A stretch of 64,000 nucleotides of DNA from NCBI RefSeq assembly GCF_000688335.1, contig NZ_JHZX01000001.1, positions 2,976,001 through 3,040,000 on the forward strand, read 5' to 3'. The notes beneath the pieces are model-generated. The model was not told where the DNA came from, did no database searches, and saw nothing but the letters and a program-made list of their open reading frames with translations. Both the position numbers and the translations under genes were made by a program. Of the stretch, positions 9,109 to 18,957 are shown piece by piece. The DNA comes from Sediminibacter sp. Hel_I_10 (GTDB taxonomy: Bacteria > Bacteroidota > Bacteroidia > Flavobacteriales > Flavobacteriaceae). The stretch's first letter is position 1. Each line of letters opens with the position of its first letter.

Positions 9109-10137
9109 TTATTTAATCAATACACTCTTAAATTTAGGAAGGTTTTTAAGTGTAATACCAGTACCTCTAACTACGGCTCTTAATGGATCTTCGGCAATAT
9201 AGACCGGGAGATCAGTTTTTTGGGATAAACGCTTATCAAGACCTCTTAGCATAGACCCTCCACCTGCAAGATAAATACCTGTATTATAGATATCGGCAGC
9301 AAGTTCTGGGGGCGTCTGGGATAGGGTTTCCATCACAGAGTCCTCAATTCTTAAAATAGATTTATCTAAGGCCTTGGCAATCTCACGGTAGGAGATTTGT
9401 ACTTGTTTTGGCTTACCTGTTAAAAGGTCACGCCCTTGAACACTCATATCTTCTGGAGGAAGATCTAAATCTTCGGTAGCAGCACCAATTTGAATTTTTA
9501 TTTTTTCAGCAGTGCGATCTCCTACATACAAATTATGTTGGGTACGCATGTAGTAAATAATATCATTGGTAAAGACGTCTCCAGCAACTTTTACAGACTT
9601 GTCGCAGACAATACCTCCTAAGGCAATTACTGCAATTTCAGTAGTACCACCACCTATATCAACAATCATGTTTCCCTTTGGTTGCATAATGTCAATACCA
9701 ATACCAATTGCCGCAGCCATTGGCTCATGTATCAAGTAAACCTCTTTGCCATTAACACGCTCACAAGATTCTTTTACTGCGCGCATTTCAACCTCTGTAA
9801 TTCCTGAAGGAATACAAACAACCATTCGTAATGCAGGGGTAAATAATTTCTTTTTTAAAGCAGGAATATTCTTGATAAACATACTGATCATTTGCTCAGA
9901 AGCATCAAAGTCTGCAATAACACCATCTTTTAAAGGGCGGATGGTTTTGATGTTTTCGTGGGTTTTACCCTGCATCATGTTTGCCTCCTTCCCGACGGCT
10001 ATAATTTTACCTGAAATTCTATCTCTTGCAACTATAGATGGACTATCAACGACCACCTTGTCATTATGAATAATAAGTGTATTTGCTGTTCCTAAATCTA
10101 TGGCTATTTCTTCAGTTAAGAAATCAAAAAATCCCAT
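9109..10137 (-). CDS. mreB: Rod shape-determining protein MreB, bacterial actin
   Basis: Cytoplasmic actin homologue that forms membrane-bound filaments directing lateral wall synthesis. The 342-residue length is standard. The ATPase signatures of the actin/Hsp70 superfamily are present: DLGTAN (14-19, phosphate 1), DIGGGTTEI (160-168, phosphate 2) and the adenosine motif GIYLAGGGSML near 290. The N-terminal MGFFDFLTEEIA can supply the membrane-binding amphipathic helix. It is the first gene of the minus-strand elongasome cluster. The 260 bp separating it from purH should hold the operon promoter, but I found no full -33/-7 match there. Confidence 0.98.
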   Translation of the reverse strand: MGFFDFLTEEIAIDLGTANTLIIHNDKVVVDSPSIVARDRISGKIIAVGKEANMMQGKTHENIKTIRPLKDGVIADFDASEQMISMFIKNIPALKKKLFTPALRMVVCIPSGITEVEMRAVKESCERVNGKEVYLIHEPMAAAIGIGIDIMQPKGNMIVDIGGGTTEIAVIALGGIVCDKSVKVAGDVFTNDIIYYMRTQHNLYVGDRTAEKIKIQIGAATEDLDLPPEDMSVQGRDLLTGKPKQVQISYREIAKALDKSILRIEDSVMETLSQTPPELAADIYNTGIYLAGGGSMLRGLDKRLSQKTDLPVYIAEDPLRAVVRGTGITLKNLPKFKSVLIK

Positions 10138-10397
10138 ATGTTATGCGAGTATTGTGAGGTTGTTATTTGGCTAGTTGTAAATGTAGTAAAACTAAATAAA
10201 TATTTATTGAATTATTATTTAAACTCTAATTTAATAATAGGATTAAAATTTCTAAAACAGAAATATAAAAAACCACATCAATTAGCGCTCAAGACTTAAA
10301 CGTTTACATCTCGAATTTGGATGTTTTAAATTCAAAATTTTGCGTTAATTCTTGTAAAATAAGAAGCAATTCAATCTCTATTTGTGCTTTTAGTCTT

Positions 10398-11930
10398 TTA
10401 GTGTTTGAAATGACGTGTACCGGTCATCACCATAGACACATTGTTAGCATTACAATAGTCAATACTTAATTGATCTTTGATAGAGCCTCCTGGTTGAATA
10501 ACAGAAGAAATTCCCGCATTTTTAGCGATTTCAACACAATCAGGAAACGGAAAAAAGGCATCACTCGCCATAACAGCTCCTTTTAAATCAAATTTAAAAG
10601 ATTCTGCTTTATGGATGGCTTGGTTCAAAGCATCTACTCGGCTGGTTTGCCCTGTGCCACTAGCGCATAATTGTTTATTTTTTGCCAAAACAATCGTGTT
10701 TGATTTGGTATGCTTGCAAATTTTAGAGGCAAAAAGCAGGTCTTCTAATTCTCGCTCGCTCGGTTTTCCAGTCGTAGCATAAGTTAAATCCTCTACACGA
10801 TCTGTTTTATGATCTTTGTCCTGAACGAGGATACCGTTTAGACAAGTTCTTACCGTTGTTTCTGCCAGCGGCGTGTCTTTCAATATTAAAAGAATTCTGT
10901 TTTTCTTTCCTTTTAAAACCTCTAAAGCTGCTTCTGAAAATTTAGGGGCAATCACCACCTCGCAAAACAAGCTATGAATTTCAGTAGCGGTAGCTTCATC
11001 AATTTCGGTATTCGCAATAAGAATACCCCCAAAGGCAGATACAGGATCACCTGCTAAAGCGTCTACATAAGCTTGGTGTATGGTTGTACGTTGGGCGAAG
11101 CCACAGGCGTTATTGTGTTTTAAGATAGCAAAAGTTGGATCTTCGCCTTTAAATTCATTGATGAGGTTAACAGCAGCATCTACATCTAACAAGTTATTGT
11201 AGCTAAGTTCTTTACCGTGAAGTTTGGTGAAGATCTCATCAAAATTTCCGAAGAAGAATCCTTTTTGGTGAGGGTTTTCACCATAGCGCAAGGTCTTACC
11301 ATTATGTTCACTTATTTTTAGTGAAGCGATCTCATGGTTGGCATTAAAATAATTGAATATTGCAGCATCATAATGAGAAGACACATTGAACGATTTTGCA
11401 GCAAATTGCTTGCGATCTTCTTCTGAAGTTTCACCGTTTTTACTGGTAAGCAATTCTAAAAACGCGCTGTAGTCTTCAACTGATGACACACAAACTACAT
11501 CGGCATAATTTTTAGCGGCTGCTCTAATAAGAGAAATACCTCCAATATCAATTTTTTCAATAATATCTTGATTGGATGCACCAGATGCTACCGTTTTTTC
11601 AAACGGGTATAAGTCTACAATGACCAAATCAATTTGTGGAATGTCAAACTCCTCCAATTCTTTCGCGTCACTTGCATTGTTGCCTCGGTTTAAAATACCG
11701 CCAAAAACTTTTGGGTGTAAGGTTTTAACACGACCTCCTAAGATAGAAGGATAAGATGTGATATCTTCTACAGCAACAACATCAATTCCTAAGTCTTTAA
11801 TAAATTTCTCGGTGCCACCGGTGGAATATATGGTGACGTTTTGATCGTGAAGGGCCTTGACAGTTGGTTCAAGTCCATCTTTACTGAATACCGAAATTAA
11901 TGCAGATTTAATAGTTTTGTTGTTGCTCAT
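10398..11930 (-). CDS. purH: Bifunctional AICAR transformylase/IMP cyclohydrolase
   Basis: Catalyses the last two steps of de novo purine synthesis: formylation of AICAR to FAICAR using 10-formyl-tetrahydrofolate, then ring closure to IMP. The 510-residue length is normal. The N-terminal MGS-like IMP cyclohydrolase domain (about 1-200) shows IYSTGGTEKFI and SILGGRVKTLHPKVFGGIL; the C-terminal AICARFT domain carries AILKHNNACGFA, DPVSAFGGI and MASDAFFPFPD. It stands apart from the mre cluster by 260 bp. A TATTTTTG -7-like box lies on the minus strand at 11966-11973, about 36 nt before the start. Confidence 0.98.
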   Translation of the reverse strand: MSNNKTIKSALISVFSKDGLEPTVKALHDQNVTIYSTGGTEKFIKDLGIDVVAVEDITSYPSILGGRVKTLHPKVFGGILNRGNNASDAKELEEFDIPQIDLVIVDLYPFEKTVASGASNQDIIEKIDIGGISLIRAAAKNYADVVCVSSVEDYSAFLELLTSKNGETSEEDRKQFAAKSFNVSSHYDAAIFNYFNANHEIASLKISEHNGKTLRYGENPHQKGFFFGNFDEIFTKLHGKELSYNNLLDVDAAVNLINEFKGEDPTFAILKHNNACGFAQRTTIHQAYVDALAGDPVSAFGGILIANTEIDEATATEIHSLFCEVVIAPKFSEAALEVLKGKKNRILLILKDTPLAETTVRTCLNGILVQDKDHKTDRVEDLTYATTGKPSERELEDLLFASKICKHTKSNTIVLAKNKQLCASGTGQTSRVDALNQAIHKAESFKFDLKGAVMASDAFFPFPDCVEIAKNAGISSVIQPGGSIKDQLSIDYCNANNVSMVMTGTRHFKH

Positions 11931-12085
11931 GGTGTTGTTTTGTAGTTGTGTGCTTTAGTGAATTGCAAAAATACATATTATCATAGAGTTTGAGGGAGCA
12001 TGAAATGCAGTTTATTTGTCTTTTTTTGTAACAATAAAGTGTTGAAAACGTCCTATCTTTATTCTGTTAAATCTTAAAAATTTCC

Positions 12086-13339
12086 ATGCTTGTTTATCTA
12101 CGGTTATTTTCTGAAAGCTTTTCGTTTGCAATCAATGCGTTACGCACTAATAAGTTGCGTACGTTTTTATCGCTTTTAGGCATTACCATCGGGATTTTTT
12201 CAATTATTGCGGTTTTGGCCGCTGTTGATTCCTTAGATAAAAGCATCAAGGGGCAACTGAGCGGCTTAGATTCAAATACGATGTACTTGGCCAAGTTTTC
12301 TTTTGGACCTACAGAGGTGCCACGCTGGAAACGCTTACAATTTCCTGAAGTCTCTTATAATGAATACAAATACCTCAAGTCTAATCTCAATGATGTAGAG
12401 CATGTGGCATTTCAAATTTTTGCCAGACGTGAAAACATCACTTTTGAGTCTAAATCAGTCAACAGCGTGAATACGGTGGTGGTTAGTCAGGAATTTGAAG
12501 ATATCCAAGCGCTTAAATTTTCCGAAGGTCGATTTTATAATGAATCAGAGTCGGTTTCAGGCAAACCGGTAGTGGTAATTGGCTCTGAAATTGCCAATCA
12601 ATTGTTCGGGGCTTTAAATCCGCTAGGTAAAAAAGTGCGATTATATGGTCAGAAATTTTCGGTGATTGGCGTGGTTAAAAAAGAGGGCTCAGGGTTATTT
12701 GGTGATAGTAACGACATATCTGTGTTTTTACCAGCCAATTATGTTAGAAATCGCTTTGGGGACAATAATAAGAATATGAATAACATTGTCATCATTAAAC
12801 CTGCCGAAGATGCCGATGTAGATGAGCTCAAGGCAGAGGTAACGCAGTTGATGAGAAATCAACGAGGATTAAAGCCAGATGATATGGATTCTTTTTTTAT
12901 AAGCATCATTTCTGGATTGCAAGATGCCATTGACGGCATTATCTCAACGCTAAATGGAATAGGCTGGGTCATCAGCGGATTTTCGCTTTTGGTCGGCGGA
13001 TTTGGTATAGCGAATATTATGTTTGTTAGTGTAAAGGAACGTACTGCGCTTATTGGGATTCAAAAATCTCTGGGTGCCAAGAATAAATTCATCTTGTTTC
13101 AATTCTTGTTTGAGGCTGTTATTTTAGCAGTATTGGGAGGCATTGTTGGCGTGTTATTGGTTTGGTTTGTGTCTTTGGCTGCTAACGCGTTGGTAGAGGA
13201 TTTTACCTTTGTGCTATCCTTTTTCAATATCTTTTTAGGCTTTGCGCTTTCTTCAGGCATAGGCCTTATTTCGGGCGTTATTCCTGCAATTTCTGCATCA
13301 AAATTAGACCCTGTAGAAGCCATAAGAACTGGGATGTAG
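12086..13339 (+). CDS. ABC transporter permease of the MacB/FtsX family
   Basis: A 417-residue integral membrane protein with the MacB layout. TM1 (about 28-50) is preceded by the conserved INALRTNKLRTFLSLLGITIG; a periplasmic MacB_PCD domain of about 220 residues follows; three C-terminal TM helices contain the FtsX-type block ANIMFVSVKERTALIGIQKS. These permeases work mechanically with an ABC ATPase and usually an adaptor, but neither gene is adjacent here, so the ATPase must be encoded elsewhere. Export of a peptide, lipid or lipoprotein is possible; the substrate cannot be told. The next gene starts 100 bp downstream behind its own -7 box. Confidence 0.88.
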   Translation: MLVYLRLFSESFSFAINALRTNKLRTFLSLLGITIGIFSIIAVLAAVDSLDKSIKGQLSGLDSNTMYLAKFSFGPTEVPRWKRLQFPEVSYNEYKYLKSNLNDVEHVAFQIFARRENITFESKSVNSVNTVVVSQEFEDIQALKFSEGRFYNESESVSGKPVVVIGSEIANQLFGALNPLGKKVRLYGQKFSVIGVVKKEGSGLFGDSNDISVFLPANYVRNRFGDNNKNMNNIVIIKPAEDADVDELKAEVTQLMRNQRGLKPDDMDSFFISIISGLQDAIDGIISTLNGIGWVISGFSLLVGGFGIANIMFVSVKERTALIGIQKSLGAKNKFILFQFLFEAVILAVLGGIVGVLLVWFVSLAANALVEDFTFVLSFFNIFLGFALSSGIGLISGVIPAISASKLDPVEAIRTGM

Positions 13340-13410
13340 GTTTTTGCGGAAACTTCAATAATTGACCTCATAATTAATTCCTAATTTTTTCGTTATGCTT
13401 AGAGATAAAT

Positions 13411-13418
13411 TATCTTTG
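13411..13418 (+). promoter_or_regulatory. Probable -7 element before the large TPR gene
   Basis: TATCTTTG matches TANNTTTG exactly and lies 24 nt before the ATG of the TPR gene, in the 102-bp gap after the permease gene. The -33 position is only TTC at 19-nt spacing. Confidence 0.4.
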
Positions 13419-13441
13419 GCTCCAATTAAATATTCCTCTTA

Positions 13442-16400
13442 ATGGCTAGTAAACAAATCCTCATTGTATGGTGTTTCTTTATGCTGAATTTTTTCGGCGA
13501 AGCCCAACAATCGGCGACATATACCAATGACTTGGTTGACTATCAAAAAGCGCTCACGCTTTATAATAATAAGCAATACCAAGCCGCGCAATCCCGTTTT
13601 GAAACACTTAAAGAAGATGCGCCCGCCGAAACTTTAGAATCAGATTGTGCATATTACATCGCTAACTGTGCGGTGCGTTTGAACCAGCCCAATGCAGACC
13701 AACTTATCGAGGAGTTTGTAGAAGAGTATCCAACAAGTACCAAACGAAATTCTGCTTTTTTAGATGTGGCTAATTACTATTTCTCTAACGGCAAATATGC
13801 CTATGCCAGAAAGTGGTATGATAAGGTAGATGAAAATAGTGTTGCTAGATCAGAGCGTGATAAATTTAACTTTAACTATGGTTACAGTTTATACGAAACT
13901 AAGGATGAAGCCGGAGCACAAAAGCATCTCAATAGAGTATTGACCTCTAAAGAATATGGCTCTCAGGCCAAATACTATATTGGTTTCATGGCCTATGAAG
14001 GTGATGATTATGATACCGCCAATACTTATTTTGATCAAGTAAGTGACCAAGAAAAATACAAAGAAAAGCTCTCGTATTATCAGGCAGACCTCAATTTTAA
14101 ATTAGGAAAATTTGAAGAAGCTATCAAATTAGCAAAAGCGCAATTGCCTAAAAGTAATGCACAAGAAACTTCAGAGTTATCTAAGATTATTGGAGAAAGT
14201 TATTTCAACTTAGAAAATTATAATGAGGCCATTCCTTATTTGAAAGCGTACAAGGGTAAAAAAGGGAAATGGAACAACACCGACTATTATCAGCTGGGTT
14301 ATGCTTATTACAAACAAAATGATTTTGAAAAAGCCGTTTCCGAATTCAATAAAATTATTGGTGGTGATAATAGTGTAGCCCAAAATGCGTATTACCACTT
14401 GGGCGAGAGTTATATCAACTTAGATAAAAAACAAGAAGCGCTTAATGCCTTCCGAAATGCTTCTCAAATGGATTTTGACCTGAAGATCCAAGAAGATGCA
14501 TGGTTAAATTATGCGAAGATCAGTTACGAAATTGGAAACCCGTATCAATCTGTGCCGCAAGTTTTGACAAGTTACCTAGAGAAGTATTCTAAGTCTTCTT
14601 ATCAAAATGAGGTGGAGACCTTATTAATTGATTCTTACATTACCTCTAAAAACTACAAAGAGGCCCTTAAACTATTGGACGGCAAGAGTAGTTTTGAGAA
14701 TAGGGTAGCCTATCAAAAGGTTGCATTTTACAGAGGCGTAGAACTTTATAATGAAAATGCTTACCAAGAGGCAAGAGATTTGTTTGAGAAATCGATTAAA
14801 GAAGGTAAAACGCCAAGATTTACAGCGAAGGCTATTTTTTGGAATGCAGAAACAGATTACATCTTAAGTGATTTTGATGAAGCCCTTATAGGATACAAGC
14901 AATTTTTACAACAAAGTGAGATTTCTAAATTAGAAGAATATAGCAACATCCACTATAATTTAGGCTATACCTATTTTAAACTGAAAAACTACGGTAAGGC
15001 CACAGAGCACTTTAAGACTTTTATAGATCAATCTAAAGCTGGTAAGCTCCGTCTTAATGATGCTTACTTAAGATTAGGGGATGGCTATTTTGTATCTAGT
15101 AATTATGACGATGCCATTGCTGCCTATAAAAAGGCGATAGCGTTGGGTGAGGTAGAGACCGATTATCCCACATTTCAAAAAGCCATGAGCTACGGCTATA
15201 TTGGGCAAGGTGATACAAAAATGAAAGAGCTCAATGCATTTATCAATAATTTTCCAAAGTCGGCTTTACGTGATGATGCGATGTATGAATTAGCAAACTC
15301 TTACGTTAAATCAAACCAATCTGAGAAGGCCATGGCGATGTATGACCAACTGGCCTCAGAATATAACACCAGCATTTTTGTGCCTAAAGCTTTATTGAGA
15401 CAAGGGTTAGCGTATTACAGTAAAAACGATAATGAGCGTGCCTTAACTAAGTTTAAAAAAGTAGCTGGTGATTTTCCCAATACAGAAGAGGCTTCACAGG
15501 CCGTGGCGACTGCTCGTCTTATTTATATTGATTTAGGTCGTGTAGATGATTATGCAACTTGGGTAAGAACATTAGACTATATGGAGGTTACTGATGTGGA
15601 GTTGGATAATACCGCCTATCTCGCAGCCGAAAAGCAATATTTAGAGACCAATACAGATGCTGCAATTAAACAATTCAATAAATATTTAGCGACGTTTCCT
15701 AATGGGATTCATGCCTTGAAATCGCACTTCTATTTGGCTGAGCTGTATGCTAAAAAGCAGTTGCCAGAAAATGCTAAGCCGCACTATGAATTTGTCGTAG
15801 ATAAACAAAAGGGAGAATTTACAGAACAATCATTGGTTAAGCTCTCTGAAATTTATTTGAATAATTCTGATTGGGAAGCGTCCATTCCATTACTCAAACG
15901 TTTAGAAGTAGAGGCAGATTACCCTCAGAACAAGGTTTATGCCCAATCTAATTTAATGAATGCTTATTATCAGAAGCAGAATTATAAAGAAGCAGAACGT
16001 TATGCTGAAAAGACACTCCAAAATTCTAAAATAGATAAAAAAGTGGAAAGTGATGCGCACATCATTATCGCACGATCTGCTATAAAAACTGGAGATGAGT
16101 CTAAGGCAAAAGAGGCTTATGCCAAAGTTCAAAAAATAGCAACGGGTTCTCTGGCTGCAGAGGCTTTATATTATGACGCTTATTTTAAAAATCAGGCAGG
16201 ACAGTATGAGCCATCAAATACCGTTGTGCAAAAATTGGCTAAAGATTACAGCAGTTACAAATTGTTCAGCGCCAAAGGGCTCGTTATTATGGCGAAAAAC
16301 TTTTATGCGCTTAATGATGCCTTTCAGGCCACTTATATTTTAGAAAGTGTGATTTCTAATTTCCCTGATTTCATAGATGTGGTGGAAGAAGCTCAGCAAG

Positions 16401-16462
16401 AACTCAACACAATTAAAGCAGAAGAGGCCAAAACCAACGCATCGATACAAACCGAAGATTAA
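13442..16462 (+). CDS. Large secreted TPR-repeat protein
   Basis: A 1006-residue protein with an N-terminal signal peptide (about residues 1-22, ending GEAQQ), then near-continuous tetratricopeptide repeats over its whole length. The repeats show as recurring A/Y/F patterns such as YNEAIPYLKAYKGKKG, LGYAYYKQNDFEKAVSEFNK and LRLGDGYFVSSNYDDAIAAY. TPR solenoids are protein-binding scaffolds; a periplasmic location is inferred. It is followed after 52 bp by a lipoprotein gene and then an outer-membrane beta-barrel gene, suggesting a role in envelope assembly or a surface complex. The several YbgF-like tracts recall proteins that assist outer-membrane biogenesis. No catalytic domain is visible. 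Confidence 0.88.
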   Translation: MASKQILIVWCFFMLNFFGEAQQSATYTNDLVDYQKALTLYNNKQYQAAQSRFETLKEDAPAETLESDCAYYIANCAVRLNQPNADQLIEEFVEEYPTSTKRNSAFLDVANYYFSNGKYAYARKWYDKVDENSVARSERDKFNFNYGYSLYETKDEAGAQKHLNRVLTSKEYGSQAKYYIGFMAYEGDDYDTANTYFDQVSDQEKYKEKLSYYQADLNFKLGKFEEAIKLAKAQLPKSNAQETSELSKIIGESYFNLENYNEAIPYLKAYKGKKGKWNNTDYYQLGYAYYKQNDFEKAVSEFNKIIGGDNSVAQNAYYHLGESYINLDKKQEALNAFRNASQMDFDLKIQEDAWLNYAKISYEIGNPYQSVPQVLTSYLEKYSKSSYQNEVETLLIDSYITSKNYKEALKLLDGKSSFENRVAYQKVAFYRGVELYNENAYQEARDLFEKSIKEGKTPRFTAKAIFWNAETDYILSDFDEALIGYKQFLQQSEISKLEEYSNIHYNLGYTYFKLKNYGKATEHFKTFIDQSKAGKLRLNDAYLRLGDGYFVSSNYDDAIAAYKKAIALGEVETDYPTFQKAMSYGYIGQGDTKMKELNAFINNFPKSALRDDAMYELANSYVKSNQSEKAMAMYDQLASEYNTSIFVPKALLRQGLAYYSKNDNERALTKFKKVAGDFPNTEEASQAVATARLIYIDLGRVDDYATWVRTLDYMEVTDVELDNTAYLAAEKQYLETNTDAAIKQFNKYLATFPNGIHALKSHFYLAELYAKKQLPENAKPHYEFVVDKQKGEFTEQSLVKLSEIYLNNSDWEASIPLLKRLEVEADYPQNKVYAQSNLMNAYYQKQNYKEAERYAEKTLQNSKIDKKVESDAHIIIARSAIKTGDESKAKEAYAKVQKIATGSLAAEALYYDAYFKNQAGQYEPSNTVVQKLAKDYSSYKLFSAKGLVIMAKNFYALNDAFQATYILESVISNFPDFIDVVEEAQQELNTIKAEEAKTNASIQTED

Positions 16463-16514
16463 GCGCAAGTCAAGACCTCTTAGCACTCAATAGAATTATA
16501 AAGGATTAAAATCA

Positions 16515-17048
16515 ATGCTAAAGCAAATAAAATATTTAGGAATTATCTTCTGTTTTATAACCCTGAGCTCTTGTGGCGACGATGATCGTGATCAATTAGA
16601 TGAAGTTCAAGATGTGTTCGAAGACTGTTGTTCTCCAGACCCTGTTTATGGTCCTAATGTAGATAATTTAGATCAATCTGCCGGGGAGATCGCTGTTGAT
16701 AATTTATTTACTCCGAATGGTGATGGCTATCAGGATTATCTGGGTATCGAAAATATCGAATTATACGATAATCATACCGTCTCGATTTTTGATTTTGAAG
16801 ATAATTTGATTTTTGAGAATGCCGCATATGGAACTGATGGAGAACTTTTTCCTATAGAAGCTCAAAATCAATCCCTGCCATATCCTGATGGAACCTATAA
16901 GTATAAAATTATAGTAGAAAATGAGCAGACGTTTTTAAAGTCAGGAACGTTTTGTTTGTTTACCAATAACCCTGTTCTTGAAGAGCAGAATTTTAGTGAA
17001 TGTGATCCATTAGACGATGGATTTGACCCTATTATTACTGGCCTTTAA
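16515..17048 (+). CDS. Lipoprotein with gliding-motility C-terminal (CHU_C)-like domain
   Basis: A 177-residue predicted lipoprotein: a hydrophobic signal ends in the lipobox LSSC (Cys about residue 20), followed by Asp-rich residues. The middle (about 65-145) matches the gliding-motility-associated C-terminal domain: DNLFTPNGDGYQDYLGIENI, then VSIFDFEDNLIFENA and PYPDGTYKYKIIV. In large T9SS cargo this domain is at the C-terminus of long proteins; here it is the core of a small lipoprotein, with about 30 further residues containing two Cys. Cys pairs near residues 38-39 and in the tail may form disulfides. It is probably co-transcribed with the TPR and beta-barrel genes; its function is unknown. 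Confidence 0.75.
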   Translation: MLKQIKYLGIIFCFITLSSCGDDDRDQLDEVQDVFEDCCSPDPVYGPNVDNLDQSAGEIAVDNLFTPNGDGYQDYLGIENIELYDNHTVSIFDFEDNLIFENAAYGTDGELFPIEAQNQSLPYPDGTYKYKIIVENEQTFLKSGTFCLFTNNPVLEEQNFSECDPLDDGFDPIITGL

Positions 17049-17088
17049 GATTGTAATTTTAAAATTTAAAACTTAGAATTAAACGTAC

Positions 17089-18813
17089 ATGCAAAAAATA
17101 TTCAATTATATACTCATCACTGTGTTTACCTTAAGCGCTAGCGCAATTATGGCCCAAGAACGGGATAAGGACACTATTGGTACAGACGTTGTAAACGTTG
17201 TAAAAGCGTATACGCCTACTATTGCCGATGCCTTTAAAATCAAAGAAACACCTAACTTAAACGATTCTACAAATCTTCAAAAAAAGGAGATTAAATACAA
17301 TATCTTTTCTATCCCAGTAGCATCTACGTTTGCACCCGCTAAAGGACGAGCGGCTACGGTTAATAAAGAGAAGCCAGTTAAATTATATGATAATTACGCG
17401 TCTTTGGGCGTAGGATCTTATACCACCGTTTTAGGAGAGGTCTATCTCAATCATGAATTAAGCAGAGATGAGCGTGTAGGTGGTTATTTTAGCCACCACT
17501 CTTCTCAAGGCGAAATTGAAGATGTTAATTTTGATAATAATTTTTCTGAAACAGGCCTCAATGCCCATTACATCAAAAATGAACGTGATTTCAACTGGAA
17601 GGTAGAAGGTGGGTTTCAACTCCAAGCTTATAATTGGTATGGTTTACCAGATCAAGACGTAGAAACATTTGACGTAGATCATTCGTTTTACACGGCTAAT
17701 ATTGGCGGTAATATCAATTTTGAAGATGCTATATTTAAGAAAGCTAGCGTGCTTTATCGACGTTTTGGAGACAATCAAGATTCTGGTGAGAACCGATTCT
17801 TGTTAAAGAGTGGTTTTGATGTTCCTGTAAATGGTCAAGAAATTGACACCAAGCTTACCATAGATTATCTTGGAGGTAATTTTGATCGATCCATAATTAT
17901 TGATGAGGCCCTTAACTACGGAAATTTTAATGTAGGCCTAGCACCAACCTATCAGTTTATTCAAGATGATTTAACCTTAAACCTAGGTGTTAATTTGGTG
18001 TATTTTAATGATACCGAAGCTAGTGATAGCAAATTCTTTATTTATCCCAATATTACAGCGAGTTATCGTTTGGTGGATGATGTCATGATCGCTTTCGGTG
18101 GAATTCAAGGCGAGTTGATTCAGAATTCTTATTACGATTTTGCTCAGGCCAACCCATTTGTGTCACCAACCCTGTATATAACACCTACAGATCAAGCTTA
18201 TAACGTTTCCGCAGGTATTAAAGGGAAACTATCTAATGCAATGAGTTATAGTATTAGCGGTAAATATCAATCAGATAATAACCGCGCCCTCTTTAAGTCT
18301 AATCCAAGTTTTAGTACAGCACCAGAGTCCTATCAATTTGGAAACTCCTTTGGTGTGGTTTATGACGATTTAAAAACCTTTTCTATTGGTGGTGCTCTAA
18401 ATGTGGATTTGAATCGCAATCTTAAGGTGGGCCTAAAAGCTGATTATTTTACTTACAATTCTGACGTAGAAGCCGAAGCATGGAACTTACCTGATATTGA
18501 AGCCTCGGCATTTGTTGATTATCAAATTGACCAACATTGGTTTGCTGGTGCAACCGTGTTCTATATGGGTGAGCGTAAAGATCAACTAACTGTAGGTTCT
18601 GGCCTGGTAACTCCTCAAACTTTTACTTTTGAAACGGTTACTTTAGATAGCTATTTTGATGCGAATGCTCATGTAGGCTACAAAATAAACGATAGGCTCT
18701 CTGCTTACATCAAAGGGAATAATTTAGCCGGTAAAAATTACAACCGTTGGTTGAATTATCCTGTTCAAGGCATTCAGTTTCTAGCTGGAGCGACTTACCA
18801 ATTTGATTTTTAG
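17089..18813 (+). CDS. Outer-membrane beta-barrel protein, TonB-receptor-like without a plug
   Basis: A 574-residue protein with a signal peptide (about 1-23, ending IMAQ), a 75-residue N-terminal segment, then alternating beta-strand sequence through the C-terminus. The last residues GATYQFDF end in the aromatic Phe typical of outer-membrane barrels. Close matches in the phylum are often called TonB-dependent receptors, but I see neither a TonB box nor a plug domain, and the length is too short for plug plus 22 strands. The last strands (VGYKINDRLSAYIKGNNLAG) do resemble TonB-receptor barrels. The gene lies 40 bp behind the CHU_C-like lipoprotein gene, so a lipoprotein-barrel pair is likely. 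Confidence 0.8.
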   Translation: MQKIFNYILITVFTLSASAIMAQERDKDTIGTDVVNVVKAYTPTIADAFKIKETPNLNDSTNLQKKEIKYNIFSIPVASTFAPAKGRAATVNKEKPVKLYDNYASLGVGSYTTVLGEVYLNHELSRDERVGGYFSHHSSQGEIEDVNFDNNFSETGLNAHYIKNERDFNWKVEGGFQLQAYNWYGLPDQDVETFDVDHSFYTANIGGNINFEDAIFKKASVLYRRFGDNQDSGENRFLLKSGFDVPVNGQEIDTKLTIDYLGGNFDRSIIIDEALNYGNFNVGLAPTYQFIQDDLTLNLGVNLVYFNDTEASDSKFFIYPNITASYRLVDDVMIAFGGIQGELIQNSYYDFAQANPFVSPTLYITPTDQAYNVSAGIKGKLSNAMSYSISGKYQSDNNRALFKSNPSFSTAPESYQFGNSFGVVYDDLKTFSIGGALNVDLNRNLKVGLKADYFTYNSDVEAEAWNLPDIEASAFVDYQIDQHWFAGATVFYMGERKDQLTVGSGLVTPQTFTFETVTLDSYFDANAHVGYKINDRLSAYIKGNNLAGKNYNRWLNYPVQGIQFLAGATYQFDF

Positions 18814-18957
18814 AACATATCTGAAGTATATAGCCGATTAAAAATTGAATTTTAAGTTTTAATTGTTCGTGATCTTATTTGATCAATAGTGTGATGTTTC
18901 GGGTTGTGACAAAAAACTAAATTTAGAAGTTTGAGTCGCTTTGCATACTTTTACATT

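Noticed and set aside
18931-18957. TTG start for the amidohydrolase gene
   Set aside because: It would put nine residues before a clean lipoprotein signal; the ATG at 18958 fits better.
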